Shown here: positions 9,132 to 19,200 of the stretch, piece after piece
Numbering within the stretch: the first letter of the stretch is position 1
How the letters are laid out: each line of letters begins with the position of its first letter
Source: Bremia lactucae
Lineage: Eukaryota; Oomycota; Peronosporomycetes; Peronosporales; Peronosporaceae
Length of the DNA: 42,096 nt
Direction of reading: 5' to 3'
Assembly: GCF_004359215.1 (NCBI RefSeq)
Contig: NC_090611.1
Coordinates: 5,430,017 to 5,472,112 of the forward strand
Position numbers and translations under genes: made by a program
Notes under the pieces: generated by a model
The model's database searches: none
Told to the model about the DNA's origin: nothing
What the model saw: the letters and a program-made list of their open reading frames with translations, nothing else

Positions 9132-9178
9132 GTGTGTGTTAAGTAGTGCGTATCAGCTTTAAGTAGCGCCCGCCTACA
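9132..9178 (+). repeat. LTR-B 3' end (last part of element A 3' LTR)
   Basis: GTGTGTGTTAAGTAGTGCG...GCCCGCCTACA resembles the final bases of LTR-B in element B (GTGTGCGTCTAAGTAGAGCG...GCCCGCCTACA). It closes element A. Confidence 0.65.
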
Positions 9179-9185
9179 CAGGTTG

Positions 9186-9262
9186 CATTGAAGGTATTGA
9201 GCAAAGCTTGATGCAATCGCCGATCTTGACGATTGCAGACCAATAAAGGGCATTTTATGTCC
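9186..9262 (+). pseudogene. Short pol fragment of another Ty3 element
   Basis: TTGAAGGTATTGAGCAAAGC followed by TTGATGCAATC and GACGATTGCAGACCAA match the RT-RNase H connection of elements C and D (29446-29500 and 40000-40060). Only about 75 bp remain. Element A probably inserted into or next to this older remnant. Confidence 0.6.
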
Positions 9263-9647
9263 TTATATAAACTAAGAATTAAAAACTTTCAGCTAACGTC
9301 AAATTTGTGTCAGAATGTGATTAGTTCAATAGAACGCTATCTTCCTTAATTTGCATATTTTTATTACTATTGCCTGATTATTATTTTTAAAGATATCGAT
9401 GAACTTATAAGACTTAAAGCAGAGTGTATGGATATGTAGTTGCAGCCCTAAAAACAATAATTTAAGTTGTCTTTAAAAGAGCACGCACTAAAACGCATGA
9501 GCTTTTTATGGGCGGGTGGATACTTTATCGCAGAGTTTGTATCAACAAAGCTGCTAACGCATCTGGTACGATTTTTCACCGTTCGAGCAAAAATTACATC
9601 AGCTAAGATTATTTCAAGTACTCTCATCACAATTAACACTCTTTTTT
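9263..9647. other. AT-rich region upstream of DUF4604 gene
   Basis: No convincing gene. Short open stretches here have no recognisable product. It should hold the promoter and 5' UTR of the downstream gene, but I cannot point to a defined element. Confidence 0.4.
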
Positions 9648-10112
9648 ATGGACGACCGCTGGGGCGAGGACGGCAGCATCCGGGGGCTTCAAGCAGTTTA
9701 CGGTGGTTGTGGCAAGGAAAATTCTTATAGCAAAGGCAAGGGCCCGCAATATACACGTGTTATTCCAAAGTTTTTGCAGAAATATCATCAGTTGCCAGCC
9801 ATCGAGGCCAAGTTCGAAACGCTGCCGAAGCCTGCAGACGAGGAAGATGTAGGACTAGATGAGGTTCAGCAGGCGGCCATCGACAAATATATAGCGAACA
9901 ATACTAAAAAGTCAATTGGGAACGTGTGTGACAGAATAGGAGACGAACAGCAGGAACATTACCCAAAGAAGAAGAAAAACCAACAGGCGGTGGTCCGACT
10001 TGGTCAAAATTTAGCGTGCCATGGAACTAAAAATAAGAACAAGCGCAAACGCATAGATACACCATGTCTCAGCAACAGTAGACTGCTTTCATTTTCGGTA
10101 GACGATGAATGA
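9648..10112 (+). CDS. DUF4604 / KIAA1143-like protein
   Basis: An intact 154-codon frame from ATG 9648 to TGA 10112. It shows the pattern of the DUF4604 family (human KIAA1143): an N-terminal conserved block, here QYTRVIPKFLQKYH with downstream AKFETLP, an acidic stretch (DEEDVGLDEVQQ), a lysine-rich part (KKKKNQQAV, KNKNKRKR) that could be a nuclear signal, and the family's short acidic ending RLLSFSVDDE. The family is small, eukaryote-wide and of unknown function. The first 30 or so residues do not resemble the family, so an alternative start or an upstream intron is possible. The gene converges on the deubiquitinase gene with 243 bp between the stop codons. It is the first host gene right of the retroelement nest. 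Confidence 0.75.
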   Translation: MDDRWGEDGSIRGLQAVYGGCGKENSYSKGKGPQYTRVIPKFLQKYHQLPAIEAKFETLPKPADEEDVGLDEVQQAAIDKYIANNTKKSIGNVCDRIGDEQQEHYPKKKKNQQAVVRLGQNLACHGTKNKNKRKRIDTPCLSNSRLLSFSVDDE

Positions 10113-10355
10113 AAGTGGCTTGTCGATTGTAACCTTCTTTGTTGAGAACTATGTGCAGCTTCAACAACGAAGTGCAATCTGCTGGAAGGTCTGTCAAAAA
10201 TCATTTCTAACATAATAAAAAAATATTTTTGAAGCTGCTTCAAGCAAGGCTGTCTCGCAACGGGACACGAAATGTCGATAATTAAAAGTATAAAAAAATA
10301 GTAAGTATTGGCAAGTCTATCGGTAAGTTCAAACCGAGGGCTTATTTGGCCAATC
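10113..10355. terminator. Shared 3' region of two convergent genes
   Basis: It lies between the stop codons of the DUF4604 gene (+) and the deubiquitinase gene (-). AATAAA at 10214-10219 on the plus strand, in an A-rich context, could be the polyadenylation signal of the DUF4604 gene. No clear counterpart was found on the minus strand. Confidence 0.4.
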
Positions 10356-13200
10356 CTAAGCCCCGTTTGTCGAAGCCACGCTGAAGGTTGGCTCGACCTG
10401 GAGATTTTTGCGTTTGTAAAATAAGATGTATGCGGCATTTGACTTGACCTGATTTGGCATCGCTGGAGTCACCAAACTGTCATCAAACGAATACCATCCC
10501 GGGTACAGTTCACCATCCCCGTCCTTCCAGCTCTTAGCAAAAGCCGTGTAGTGACCAAAGCCCATGCTACCGTAGTGATTGCTAACAGCAAATAAGTCGT
10601 AGCTAAGCCCGTCCTTGTCATTGCTTTTCTCAAGACAATACGGCGACATGTCAAGGCCCTCCAACGGAAAGTCCACGTACATGTCCAGCTTATCGCGCAA
10701 AACATCGTTGCGATACTCAAACCTTTTAAGCGAAAGCACTAGTACATCAGGTAGTCGCCATATCTCCATGGTCTTGCGCGCTTGTCGATGATTTTGGCAC
10801 TTGCTGCAATACCATAAGTTTTCGTGATCGAGAACCTCTGGCTTTACAAAGTTTCGAAAACAGTCATTTAAAGAAACGCTCTCATGCAAACGAGATCCAT
10901 TCAACTTCACTCGCATACTCTCGTGATTACGAATTCGATCCATTTCTGGACGAAGAGAAAATGAAGACAGCATCGATGATGACCAGACAAATTTGAAAAA
11001 GACTGGCTTTTTGTGCGCGTCTTCATCCGGCAGCGAAGCAAAGTCTATAAATTTTGAGTCGATAGCTAAAGGAATGGGCTCATTACGCAATAGCACGCCG
11101 TCGCGATCTGTAAGATACACGCATTGAGAAAGCATGGTGGCCGAAATCACAGACCTCGACCTTCGTGAGATGTGAGAACTTAATAGTTCACTCCACTTTT
11201 CTAGTATCTCGGAACACTTTGTCGAAGCAGTGTAGGTGAATAGCAACGGGTCCCCCGTTAAAGTAGGTCCCACTCGATTGTATAGAAATCCGTATAATGG
11301 GGCATCTTCAGCTGGCATGTGCGGAAGTTGGTACATTAGGATTCGGTCATCTTCACGCAGTCGATCTAATCGCTCAGTGTCTCCGATTAAACGGTAAACC
11401 ATGGATTGATATATATCAGCCGCTAATATGGATTTTGGGCTTACGCCACACAACTTGCTCAGAGCACGCTTTAAAAGAAGAACACTACCTTTCTTTGGTA
11501 CCTCAATTAAATATCGATTCATCAACTGGGCAGTATCGCTTGAGACAAAAATTACTTCAATCTCGCGATATAGTTGCCGTGGGAGCTCCAGCTGGATACA
11601 ATTAAAGGGGTCGAACGTAATTGATACCTTGTCGCAAACGGGACATACAACCGTGGACTTAAATTGGCCCTGAATGTGATCCACGAAGATACTGTCGTTG
11701 CGCAGCAGATGACGTTTCCATGCTTCTTCTGCTACGGCAGCGTCATCTTGCGAGCCATCCGACTCCTTAACCTCAGTGTATGGTTTGTGCTTGACTCTAT
11801 TCAGATCTTCGTGCAAGCCATCAATAATGAATGCAAACAATTCTTGCGCGTCGTGCTGCTGAAATCCAGAGAATTGTGGGGCGAAGCGACTAATAGCCCC
11901 CTTCAGGTTGGCGGGGGACGTATTGGACCCTGAGCCGAACCAAAGCTCCTTGAGCAATGCATCGTACTCCTCGGCTAAATTACCACCCGTTCCTAAAGGA
12001 TTGTCGCGATTTAAGTCTTTCTTGTACTTATTGCTTAAAAAGTAACGTGTCAACAAGTCTACGTGGCTCAAACACTGCAAAGCTGAGTTCATGAAGCATG
12101 TGTTTCCGAGGTTGCGAAGACCCATTTTTCCTCGTCGTTCTGCCTGCAGGTCACGCAAAATGCCTCCTTCTTTCTCATGAGCCGAATTTGCTGAGCAACA
12201 AATGACTTTGTGGTACTTCCAGTGCGATGTCTGACAGCTAGCACCACAGTACCAGACCAATCGACAGCTTCCACATCGCTTGAATAAGCCCGAAGATTTC
12301 CTACACGCCCCACAGACTTTCGGAATCGAGCTTGAAGTAACAACAACGTTAGGCAACACAACCTGTTTAGCTCCAATCGCGTCTGCCATCTCCTCCTTCA
12401 ATTCCTTTGTCTCTTCATTCGAGCTATTAATCGACCCATTCGTCAACTTCTCAAGCTCTTTACCTTTTTCCTACAAAATTATAATCCAATAACGTTTTAA
12501 CATCTTTTTCTGAACAACGCAACCTCGTCAAAATTTAAATATCCAACCGGGTACAACTGCACAAAATTCAAAAAGCTATCAAGCTTTGGGCCTTCGACAC
12601 TTTCAACAAAGCGCGCAATTGTTGGTCCTCCACCATACCATATCCGCAGTGCATCCCAAACCTCTAGCGGGATTAGCACGTAGTGATGATTTTCTTCCAA
12701 TCGTGGCAGCATCGGGCCTCCCATTAGCTCGTCAAGAGGCGTATTTGAGCTGACGAAAAGCAGCGGCAAGTTATCAATGCGACCGGGCGCGATATCATCG
12801 ACGCCAGCCACAGGTGCATGTTTCTTACCATCATAGCCCACAAAGTCACACCAGCCCTTCCACCACTTGGCCGAGAGTACAAAGCGCTTGTCTCCTACCT
12901 GCAACCCTTGCTGGTTCGCCTGGTCAAATAGGCGCTCAATAATCTTGCGTTGCTTGCAGGCATCAAGATGTTTATTGGAATTATGGAGCATTGGATTTGC
13001 GTCTTCATTTGATTCAAGAATGCTACAATTATAGCTTGAGATGTTCTCTAAGGACTCCCCATTCTGCTTCGGGGCATGGTGCTTGGGGCCTTTCTTCGAG
13101 TGTCTTTTCTTGCCCTTTAGGAACACAATGTACCGATTGAGAAAATTGTATGACCTGGGATTAAATCCAGAGTGTACGAAGACGAACGAACCTTGCCCAT
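10356..13200 (-). CDS. DUSP-MYND-USP ubiquitin-specific protease, three exons inferred
   Basis: A C19-type deubiquitinase, which removes ubiquitin from substrates. Proposed exons: 13200-13192, 13114-12524, 12470-10356 (TAG), together 904 residues. Exon 1 is only ATG-GGC-AAG; splicing restores a basic start MGKGKKRHSKKGPK. Residues about 58-196 form a DUSP domain (FVLSAKWWKGWCDFVGY, PGRIDNLPLL, YVLIPLEVWDALRIWYGGGP). Residues about 253-291 form a MYND zinc finger (CGACRKSSGLFKRC...YCGASCQTSHWKYHKVIC). The catalytic domain follows: Cys box GLRNLGNTCFMNSALQCL (Cys about 325), zinc-binding VVCPVC and YCSKCQ pairs, VLSLKRFEY, and His box MGFGHYTAF (His about 840) with WYSFDDS (Asp about 863). The catalytic residues are all present. 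The donor of the second intron is uncertain: a GT 24 bases upstream is also in phase. It is divergent from the SZT2-like gene and convergent with the DUF4604 gene. Confidence 0.85.
12471..12523 (-). other. Inferred intron 2 of the deubiquitinase gene
   Basis: The DUSP frame ends in a stop at about 12496 and the MYND-USP frame is closed by an in-frame TAG just upstream of GAA at 12470. A phase-0 intron from GTTGCG (12523) to TTTTGTAG (12471), 53 nt long, joins them. The alternative donor GTTGGA, 24 nt earlier and also phase 0, would give 77 nt and drop eight residues. No canonical donor is present, so only the joining of the two frames is firm. Confidence 0.6.
13115..13191 (-). other. Inferred intron 1 of the deubiquitinase gene
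   Basis: Donor AAG|GTTCGT at 13191 and acceptor CTAAAG|GGC at 13115 give a 77-nt phase-0 intron after only three codons. Without it the reading frame would start at the ATG at 13264, with an N-terminus of about 50 residues that resembles nothing in the family. Confidence 0.55.
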
Positions 13201-13295
13201 GATACGTTGATCTTTCGTCGGTTAAGGATGTAAATGTTTTGTAAGTCCCCCACAAGAGTGACATCTAGTTAGCTTTACAGCCTCGAGTGAAGGTC
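13201..13295. promoter_or_regulatory. Compact bidirectional promoter between deubiquitinase and SZT2-like genes
   Basis: Only 95 bp separate the proposed start codons of the two divergent genes. Both 5' UTRs and core promoters must fit here or overlap the coding regions. I see no TATA box. GTTAAGGATGTAAATGTTTT and CAAGAGTGACATCTAG are the only distinctive stretches, and I cannot assign them to a factor. Confidence 0.5.
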
Positions 13296-16200
13296 ATGGA
13301 GAAACGATCAATTCCTCATTCTCCGCTGCCCCGCGTTGTGGAGCTGATCCTTTCGGGCACCGACATAAATGCAGTTAACCACACGACAATTTCGCTATGG
13401 CACTTTAGGCAGCTAGCACTAGAAATGGTACCGCCCATGGAGCCATTGGAGCCTGAAGAAGACAAACGTCTCGAGACACCAGAGACAGTTTTCGAGCCAA
13501 TTGCCAGCCGCGGAATTGAGCTAGGTGAAGGTATGAGTTTGGCTGCTGTGCAATACGAGCAAGAAGGAAATTTGCCAAGGTTCGAAAATAGCAGTTCGGA
13601 TGCAAAACCAATAAAAGATAATAGCAAACCGACGGAGAGATCCTTGCTGCACCTGCAAGACATGACACATATTCCAGGAAAGCTGACGCTGAATACCCAT
13701 GTTGCCGTCTTGTTCAAGCGCTATCGCTGTGTACTGTGTCTCGACGCATCGCCCTCGATCATATCCATTGACCCATCGTCCGGGCGGCTTTTCTTGGACT
13801 TACTGTACGAGAGTGTAGAGCTTTTTGTTTGGAGTTTACTAAGGCCCATGGAAGTAGGAGGAATCGCTTTCATGCCAGAAATTCATATGTCAGTTTTAGT
13901 ACAAGGCGCTCTTGTGGAGTCGCTTTGCGTATTGATGCAAGGGTACATAATCACTCCGTCAAATGCAGCAGGATTCTTGCAGCTGATAAAGAAACGATTT
14001 CAGCTTATTGAAAACGATTGGGCATCACAAGCACAGGAACGCGGGCAATGGGGTTACTTGGGCAATGCTGTTCCAGCCTCGCTCGAGTGGATTCTGCAAA
14101 ATGTCGTGTTCGCTCTCAATTCATTGCCGACAGATTGTACACCATTGATTGTACTTGTAACTGACGGCGTCGTAAATGTCCGGGACGTGTATTCTTATGA
14201 TAATTTGCTTATGCAACTTGTTCGCCATGATATTCAGTGCCACTTTTTGCGAATTGGGGGAGGTGATGAAGACGAGCTGAACGCAACGTTTGGATTTGTC
14301 CCTGATACAAAGTTATTGCGCTTTGTTTCTGAATACACAGGAGGAAGCGTGTTTGATAAAGATATTGTATTCGAAGCTTGTCACGGCCCATCAAGTGGTT
14401 GTAGCAATCGCGTTAAAAAAATGACAAATTTGCAGGATTTGTGCTTTCTGCGCAAATCGAGTGTGCATGCAAGCTCAGCGCCTGTGGTCAAGCTTGACGA
14501 TATGGATAGCACATGTTATGACAAAAAAGCAAAGCTGCCACTTCGGCCATACAGGATGTGGCGCGAAAAAGTTTATGAATATCGGATTTTTGCTGACGTG
14601 AATCGTATAGTAGAGGCACGATTGCGCGAAGGGTTCTCAATCAATAAATTGTACGTCAAGTCATACAAACGTCTTATCTTAAATGACAGGTTTGGTGCGG
14701 AATCTTTAAGCAACGATGAAGCAGCCATAAATGGTCCGAATAACAACATGATAAAGATTTTAATAGTTTTTTTATTTCAATGGAAACAGAATATTTGGCT
14801 TGAATACGTGTTGTCGACTACGACTGACAATACAGCAAATCTGACAGTACCAACTAGCACGATGCCACAATTAGGCCGTCGAGTAAGCGGTCAGGGTATG
14901 AAGGTGCACGATTTTTCTTCTCCGCTAGCAAAATGTTCGGATCTTTTTGCCAAGGATCAGAAAAACGCTTGGAGCGAGTGGCACGTCAAGATGAATGTTT
15001 TGGCTTACGCAGACTTTCTTCGTGCATTTGAGGATACGATGCAGCGCTCATTGGTAGATGTGGACCACGGTAGTACCGTTCAAGATTTTGATGGAGATTT
15101 TTCTTTGTCGTCGCCAGTCTTTGTTCGTAACTTTATTCGCAATGTCCAGGATGTTGATCGTGTATTGCTTCATTTGATGACGGCGACAGCTAGCATAAAG
15201 GAGAATAGCGATTCTGCTGCCAATCAATTTTTTTTCGGTACAAGCACAAGTTTGGCTTCTACGGCTGGATCGCCGAAAATTACTAGCTTTCACCCAGTCT
15301 TCAACATTATAGGCGAGCTTACTACCGCGCTGTGGCACCGCTGGTTTTTTGTGGAACGCTTTGAGATTCTTAGCATCGTCAATAGTGATGTGTTCGTCGG
15401 AGTTTTTTATCGGAATGAAGTACATGGTGCAATGGAACACAGCAATACAGGCCCGCACTTGCACACTCCAGCAAATCTCTTACAAAGAATGACTCAAAGT
15501 TATAATTCCAATATTTTTGGAACGAGCAGTGGGAATGCAAACATTGGGATCGAAAGTCTTGCTGAGCCGCTAGTTGCAATTCTTGACAAATGGTCTTCTC
15601 AGAAACTGTCACAAGATTTGTTCTTAAAGTTTTTGCAGCCAGTCTCTGCGAACAAATGCAGCGCACCCCCAATAGCCAAGATATCGCCATCATCTGCTAA
15701 AATGCATGGAGGTATTGCTCAACGGCGTCGGCAACGCAGCCACGTAAATAATTCTGGTGGATATGCTGCCTGCGCAGTAGATGGCACGAGTACAAATGAA
15801 AGCAACGGAGCTCTTTGCTTTGTGAGGCTTGAGTTTAAAAATAAATCGCTTTGCGCTGTGAATGTGGCATTTTTTGCCACAAATGCATCGACTCGCCGAC
15901 AAGTACTGAATGATTTAAAACATACTATTTATACCGGAATCAATGTAGCGACTGGGACACTTCTATCAAATAAGTCGCTCCCGATGTCGTCGACAGATTC
16001 TTCCTTCATATTTTGTCACCGTATGCTGAGTCGTTTGCTTGTTACTCACGACACCCTTTTGCTTGACGGACTTGACCAGGAACTCGGCTCCTTCGACGGT
16101 CACGAAGCATCCCTGTCGCTGGAGGCTGAGAAAAAAACAGAAGCTGCTTCATCATTCACCAATTGTTGCGGGGGTAGTGAGTTGCAGTTGCAGAGAGTGT

Positions 16201-19200
16201 TTGGTGCGTATATGTGGCATTCTAGCTGGAAGTGGGAAGTTGCTAGTTTACACGCGTTGTTGAACGTAATGCGTCAACTCCATGATGCTCGAATTAGCTG
16301 TGGGTTTTGGATTTTGGACTGGAAGATGGTCGAAGGAGACGATGGGCAAAATAGTCATGTTGCAAATGTTATTTTTGGTCGTGAAATTTTGATGGAGGAT
16401 GAGAAAGGGCATACAAAGACAGCCCTACTGCAATATGCGCTACGTCGAGTTTCGGACACTTGCTTAATGACCTCTTTCTGGATGGAGCCTCAGCATGGTT
16501 CAGTTAAAAGACGATTATCGGACGAAGTTGATTACAACGATAGATTACACTGGAAAATAAAACAAGCAATCGGACACAGCACACCGATCGATAACTATAA
16601 ACGCAGAACAGCTCAACAAAATAAGACCCCACATGCATCCACAGGATTTTGTACTTATTCAGCAAAAGAAGCAGAAGGCGATTTGGATGACGTAATCACT
16701 GATGGGAGTAATGATTCTACGTATTTGGGTGAGAGTGAGCTGCTACATCTCATCCGGGATTATCTTTTCAAAAGCGACTGCCACTTTCTCTCTTGCCTAT
16801 ACACGTTTGATAGCATCATAAATTTGCGTGATAATATCGATCTCTTAAACAAGAATGCGGGTCATGTTGTCGGCTCCAACTGGATCATGGACCGACAAAT
16901 AGCAGCCGAAAATGGTATGATTCTTCCTCCATTTAGCACGGCGAGACTTCTCGCTACGTCTAAACGCTCAACAGAGCATTTTCTGATGTATCTACAAAAC
17001 GGCAATAGCTCTACCTGCGGAGAGAATGGATCAGTACCTAAAGTCTCGCCTGCAGTCTCTACAGCCAACGAAAATTTGTATTGTATGCTAGAACTCACCT
17101 TAAGGGGTCTAAGCGATTGCGAAGTGTCATGGACAGATTTTAATGGAGGCACTATTGGAGAACCACGTCGACCCACAAACAATTATAACGAAGATGATCA
17201 ATTTTTTTTGAAAGGAATGGACGGCCAATTGCCCTTGTGGTTGAAACACCACCTTGCTCTGTCATTTCAAGAATGCAGCCCAAATCAAGCCTATAGCAAA
17301 GGAAAATGCTTTGCGAAACTCGTTAGCGATGACTGCGTCGTGTTGGCTTTTTTTCCATCGTTGGATACTCTGCAGAATAAAAGCAAAATAATCGAGAAAG
17401 AGGCATCTAACGACGATAACAACATTACCGTATTGAATGACGATAAGCACGATACACTGAGCAAGGCTTTCAAAATTGATCAAGAGCTCCGCATACTTTC
17501 CCAGCAGGTTCCAACCCACGAAGAGGAAGAGGATGAAACAAAGTCTCACATTGTTAGAATGTCAGTATCTGCGGATGACATTTTCTTATACCAAGAGCGC
17601 AGACGAAACTTTCGCGAAGGCTACAAGTCTTGGAGAATGGGACATTTTCAGGGATCTCGTGATAAGAAGCAAAGCTACGGTCGTGATTTTCAGAGGCTTC
17701 GACTTCCGTCTACTCCAGAAGACCACGAATTATGTGAGGATATCAGTCGCCACACACCATATGGTTGTGATTTTCATCTGCTGATCGAGAGTGGAGAAGC
17801 AACGATGGGCAGTGGATTCTTCCAAGTTGCCTTTTACGAGTGTTCACTCTCTAGATTGGCCACCAATTTGCTTGATGGCAGCGTTGAAATGTTTAATCGT
17901 GTGGATTTGCCGCACACAATTCTAAAGCAGCTTTTCTTTTCAAAACGTACTTTAAAATCCATAGACGATCGGCCAGATTTGCCACTCGAGAGAAGTGGAA
18001 ATTTGAAAAAGGGTTTAGGACGACCTACTTCTGAGTTTATTGACAGCTCAAATCCTCAAATAGGCCTTGAAAATACCCTGGCATCTCGTCGATATTGTAA
18101 GAAGGTCAAGCGAGCGCATGAACACAACTTCTCTCGTGGTGTCTATATGGCTTTACGCGGAGGAGGTTCGGTCCAGCACAGCGATCTGCTCCAGGCTCTA
18201 TCGAGTTGTGTTGAAGTCCCTGTGGATGTTGACATAACTCTCTTATATCGTATAATGGAAAAAGCCGCTTCGCACAAAATACCTATTTTAAGCCCAGCAG
18301 CTGCAGCGGTTGTCTCTGCTGACATCGGTACGGAGATTATGAACGACAAATTGTACAAATCCATTGAAGCAATTTTGTCGAGCTTCTTCATGCGGATCAA
18401 AGGCACCAAGTATTATTATTTTACAGGAAACGAAAACTCAATAGATGACAACGCAGCTGCAAACGAATATGATTTGCACATTCTTATGGAAGACTTGGAT
18501 GATGGCGACGCGGATAATAATGCTGAGCGGCAAAGAACGGAGGAAATTGATGATAATATCTCCTTAGATGATGGTCGCAGTACCATGCATCTTTTATATA
18601 CAGAAGCAGAGGGGTCTAGTAAAAATTGGCGCAGACATGGTAGCGTGGGGCGCGAATCATTTTGTCCCGTTCCAACATCAACCGAAGAAAATTCGGGAGG
18701 TGATCAACGCCAAACAATGGCTGAAGAAGACGCAGAGTTTAACAAAGAAGTTGATGTGGCTACTTCTAGCTTTTCTGTGCCATTTTTTTTCAGGTTTGAA
18801 TGCCGAAAGCTTACCGGCTCACGGAAGATCCGGTGTAATTCTGCAGACACTTTTACTCTCGCTTCTACTGATTCAAATATGCTGCGTGAAAATTTTAGTA
18901 TCGCAAAGTATGAAGGTCTGCAGGAAGACGGGATAGATCAGGAGCAACATTCGTCCCCTAGCAGCCGCCGGAAAGAATTTGATGTATTTTTGGAATCGTT
19001 GCTGACTAATCAGGAACAACACAAACCTTTTGAATCGGCAGATATCATGCAAATTGCTGAATTATATTCGAAGGTCTTATATGGCCGTATTGCTTTACGC
19101 TTAGTGACATTAACCTTGCCAAATAAAAGGGCATCTAATAGTGGCCACCACATGCCTTTTGATATTGAAACGAGCAAAGGGATTGATAAAGAAAATCCCT

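Larger units (their letters stand above)
1648..9178 (+). mobile_element. Ty3/gypsy element A, nested and degenerate
   Basis: Order: 5' LTR-B (3' part only), primer-binding site broken by a solo LTR-A, gag remnant, RT, RNase H, integrase, chromodomain, an antisense open frame, polypurine tract, and 3' LTR-B interrupted by LTR-A, an N gap and a minus LTR-B piece. No protease active site is found between gag and RT. Frames break repeatedly, so the copy is dead. Gene order RT-RNaseH-IN and the C-terminal chromodomain place it with Ty3/gypsy chromoviruses. The left half of its 5' LTR lies beyond the inserted element B and outside the window. Confidence 0.85.

Noticed and set aside
12497..13264. 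A separate 255-residue gene starting at ATG 13264
   Set aside because: Its DUSP domain, phase-0 junction and position directly before the MYND-USP frame fit one spliced gene, and its first 50 residues look like leader plus intron sequence.
13287..13295. GTG at 13287 as start of the SZT2-like gene
   Set aside because: The ATG at 13296 in the same frame is the natural start for a eukaryotic nuclear gene.
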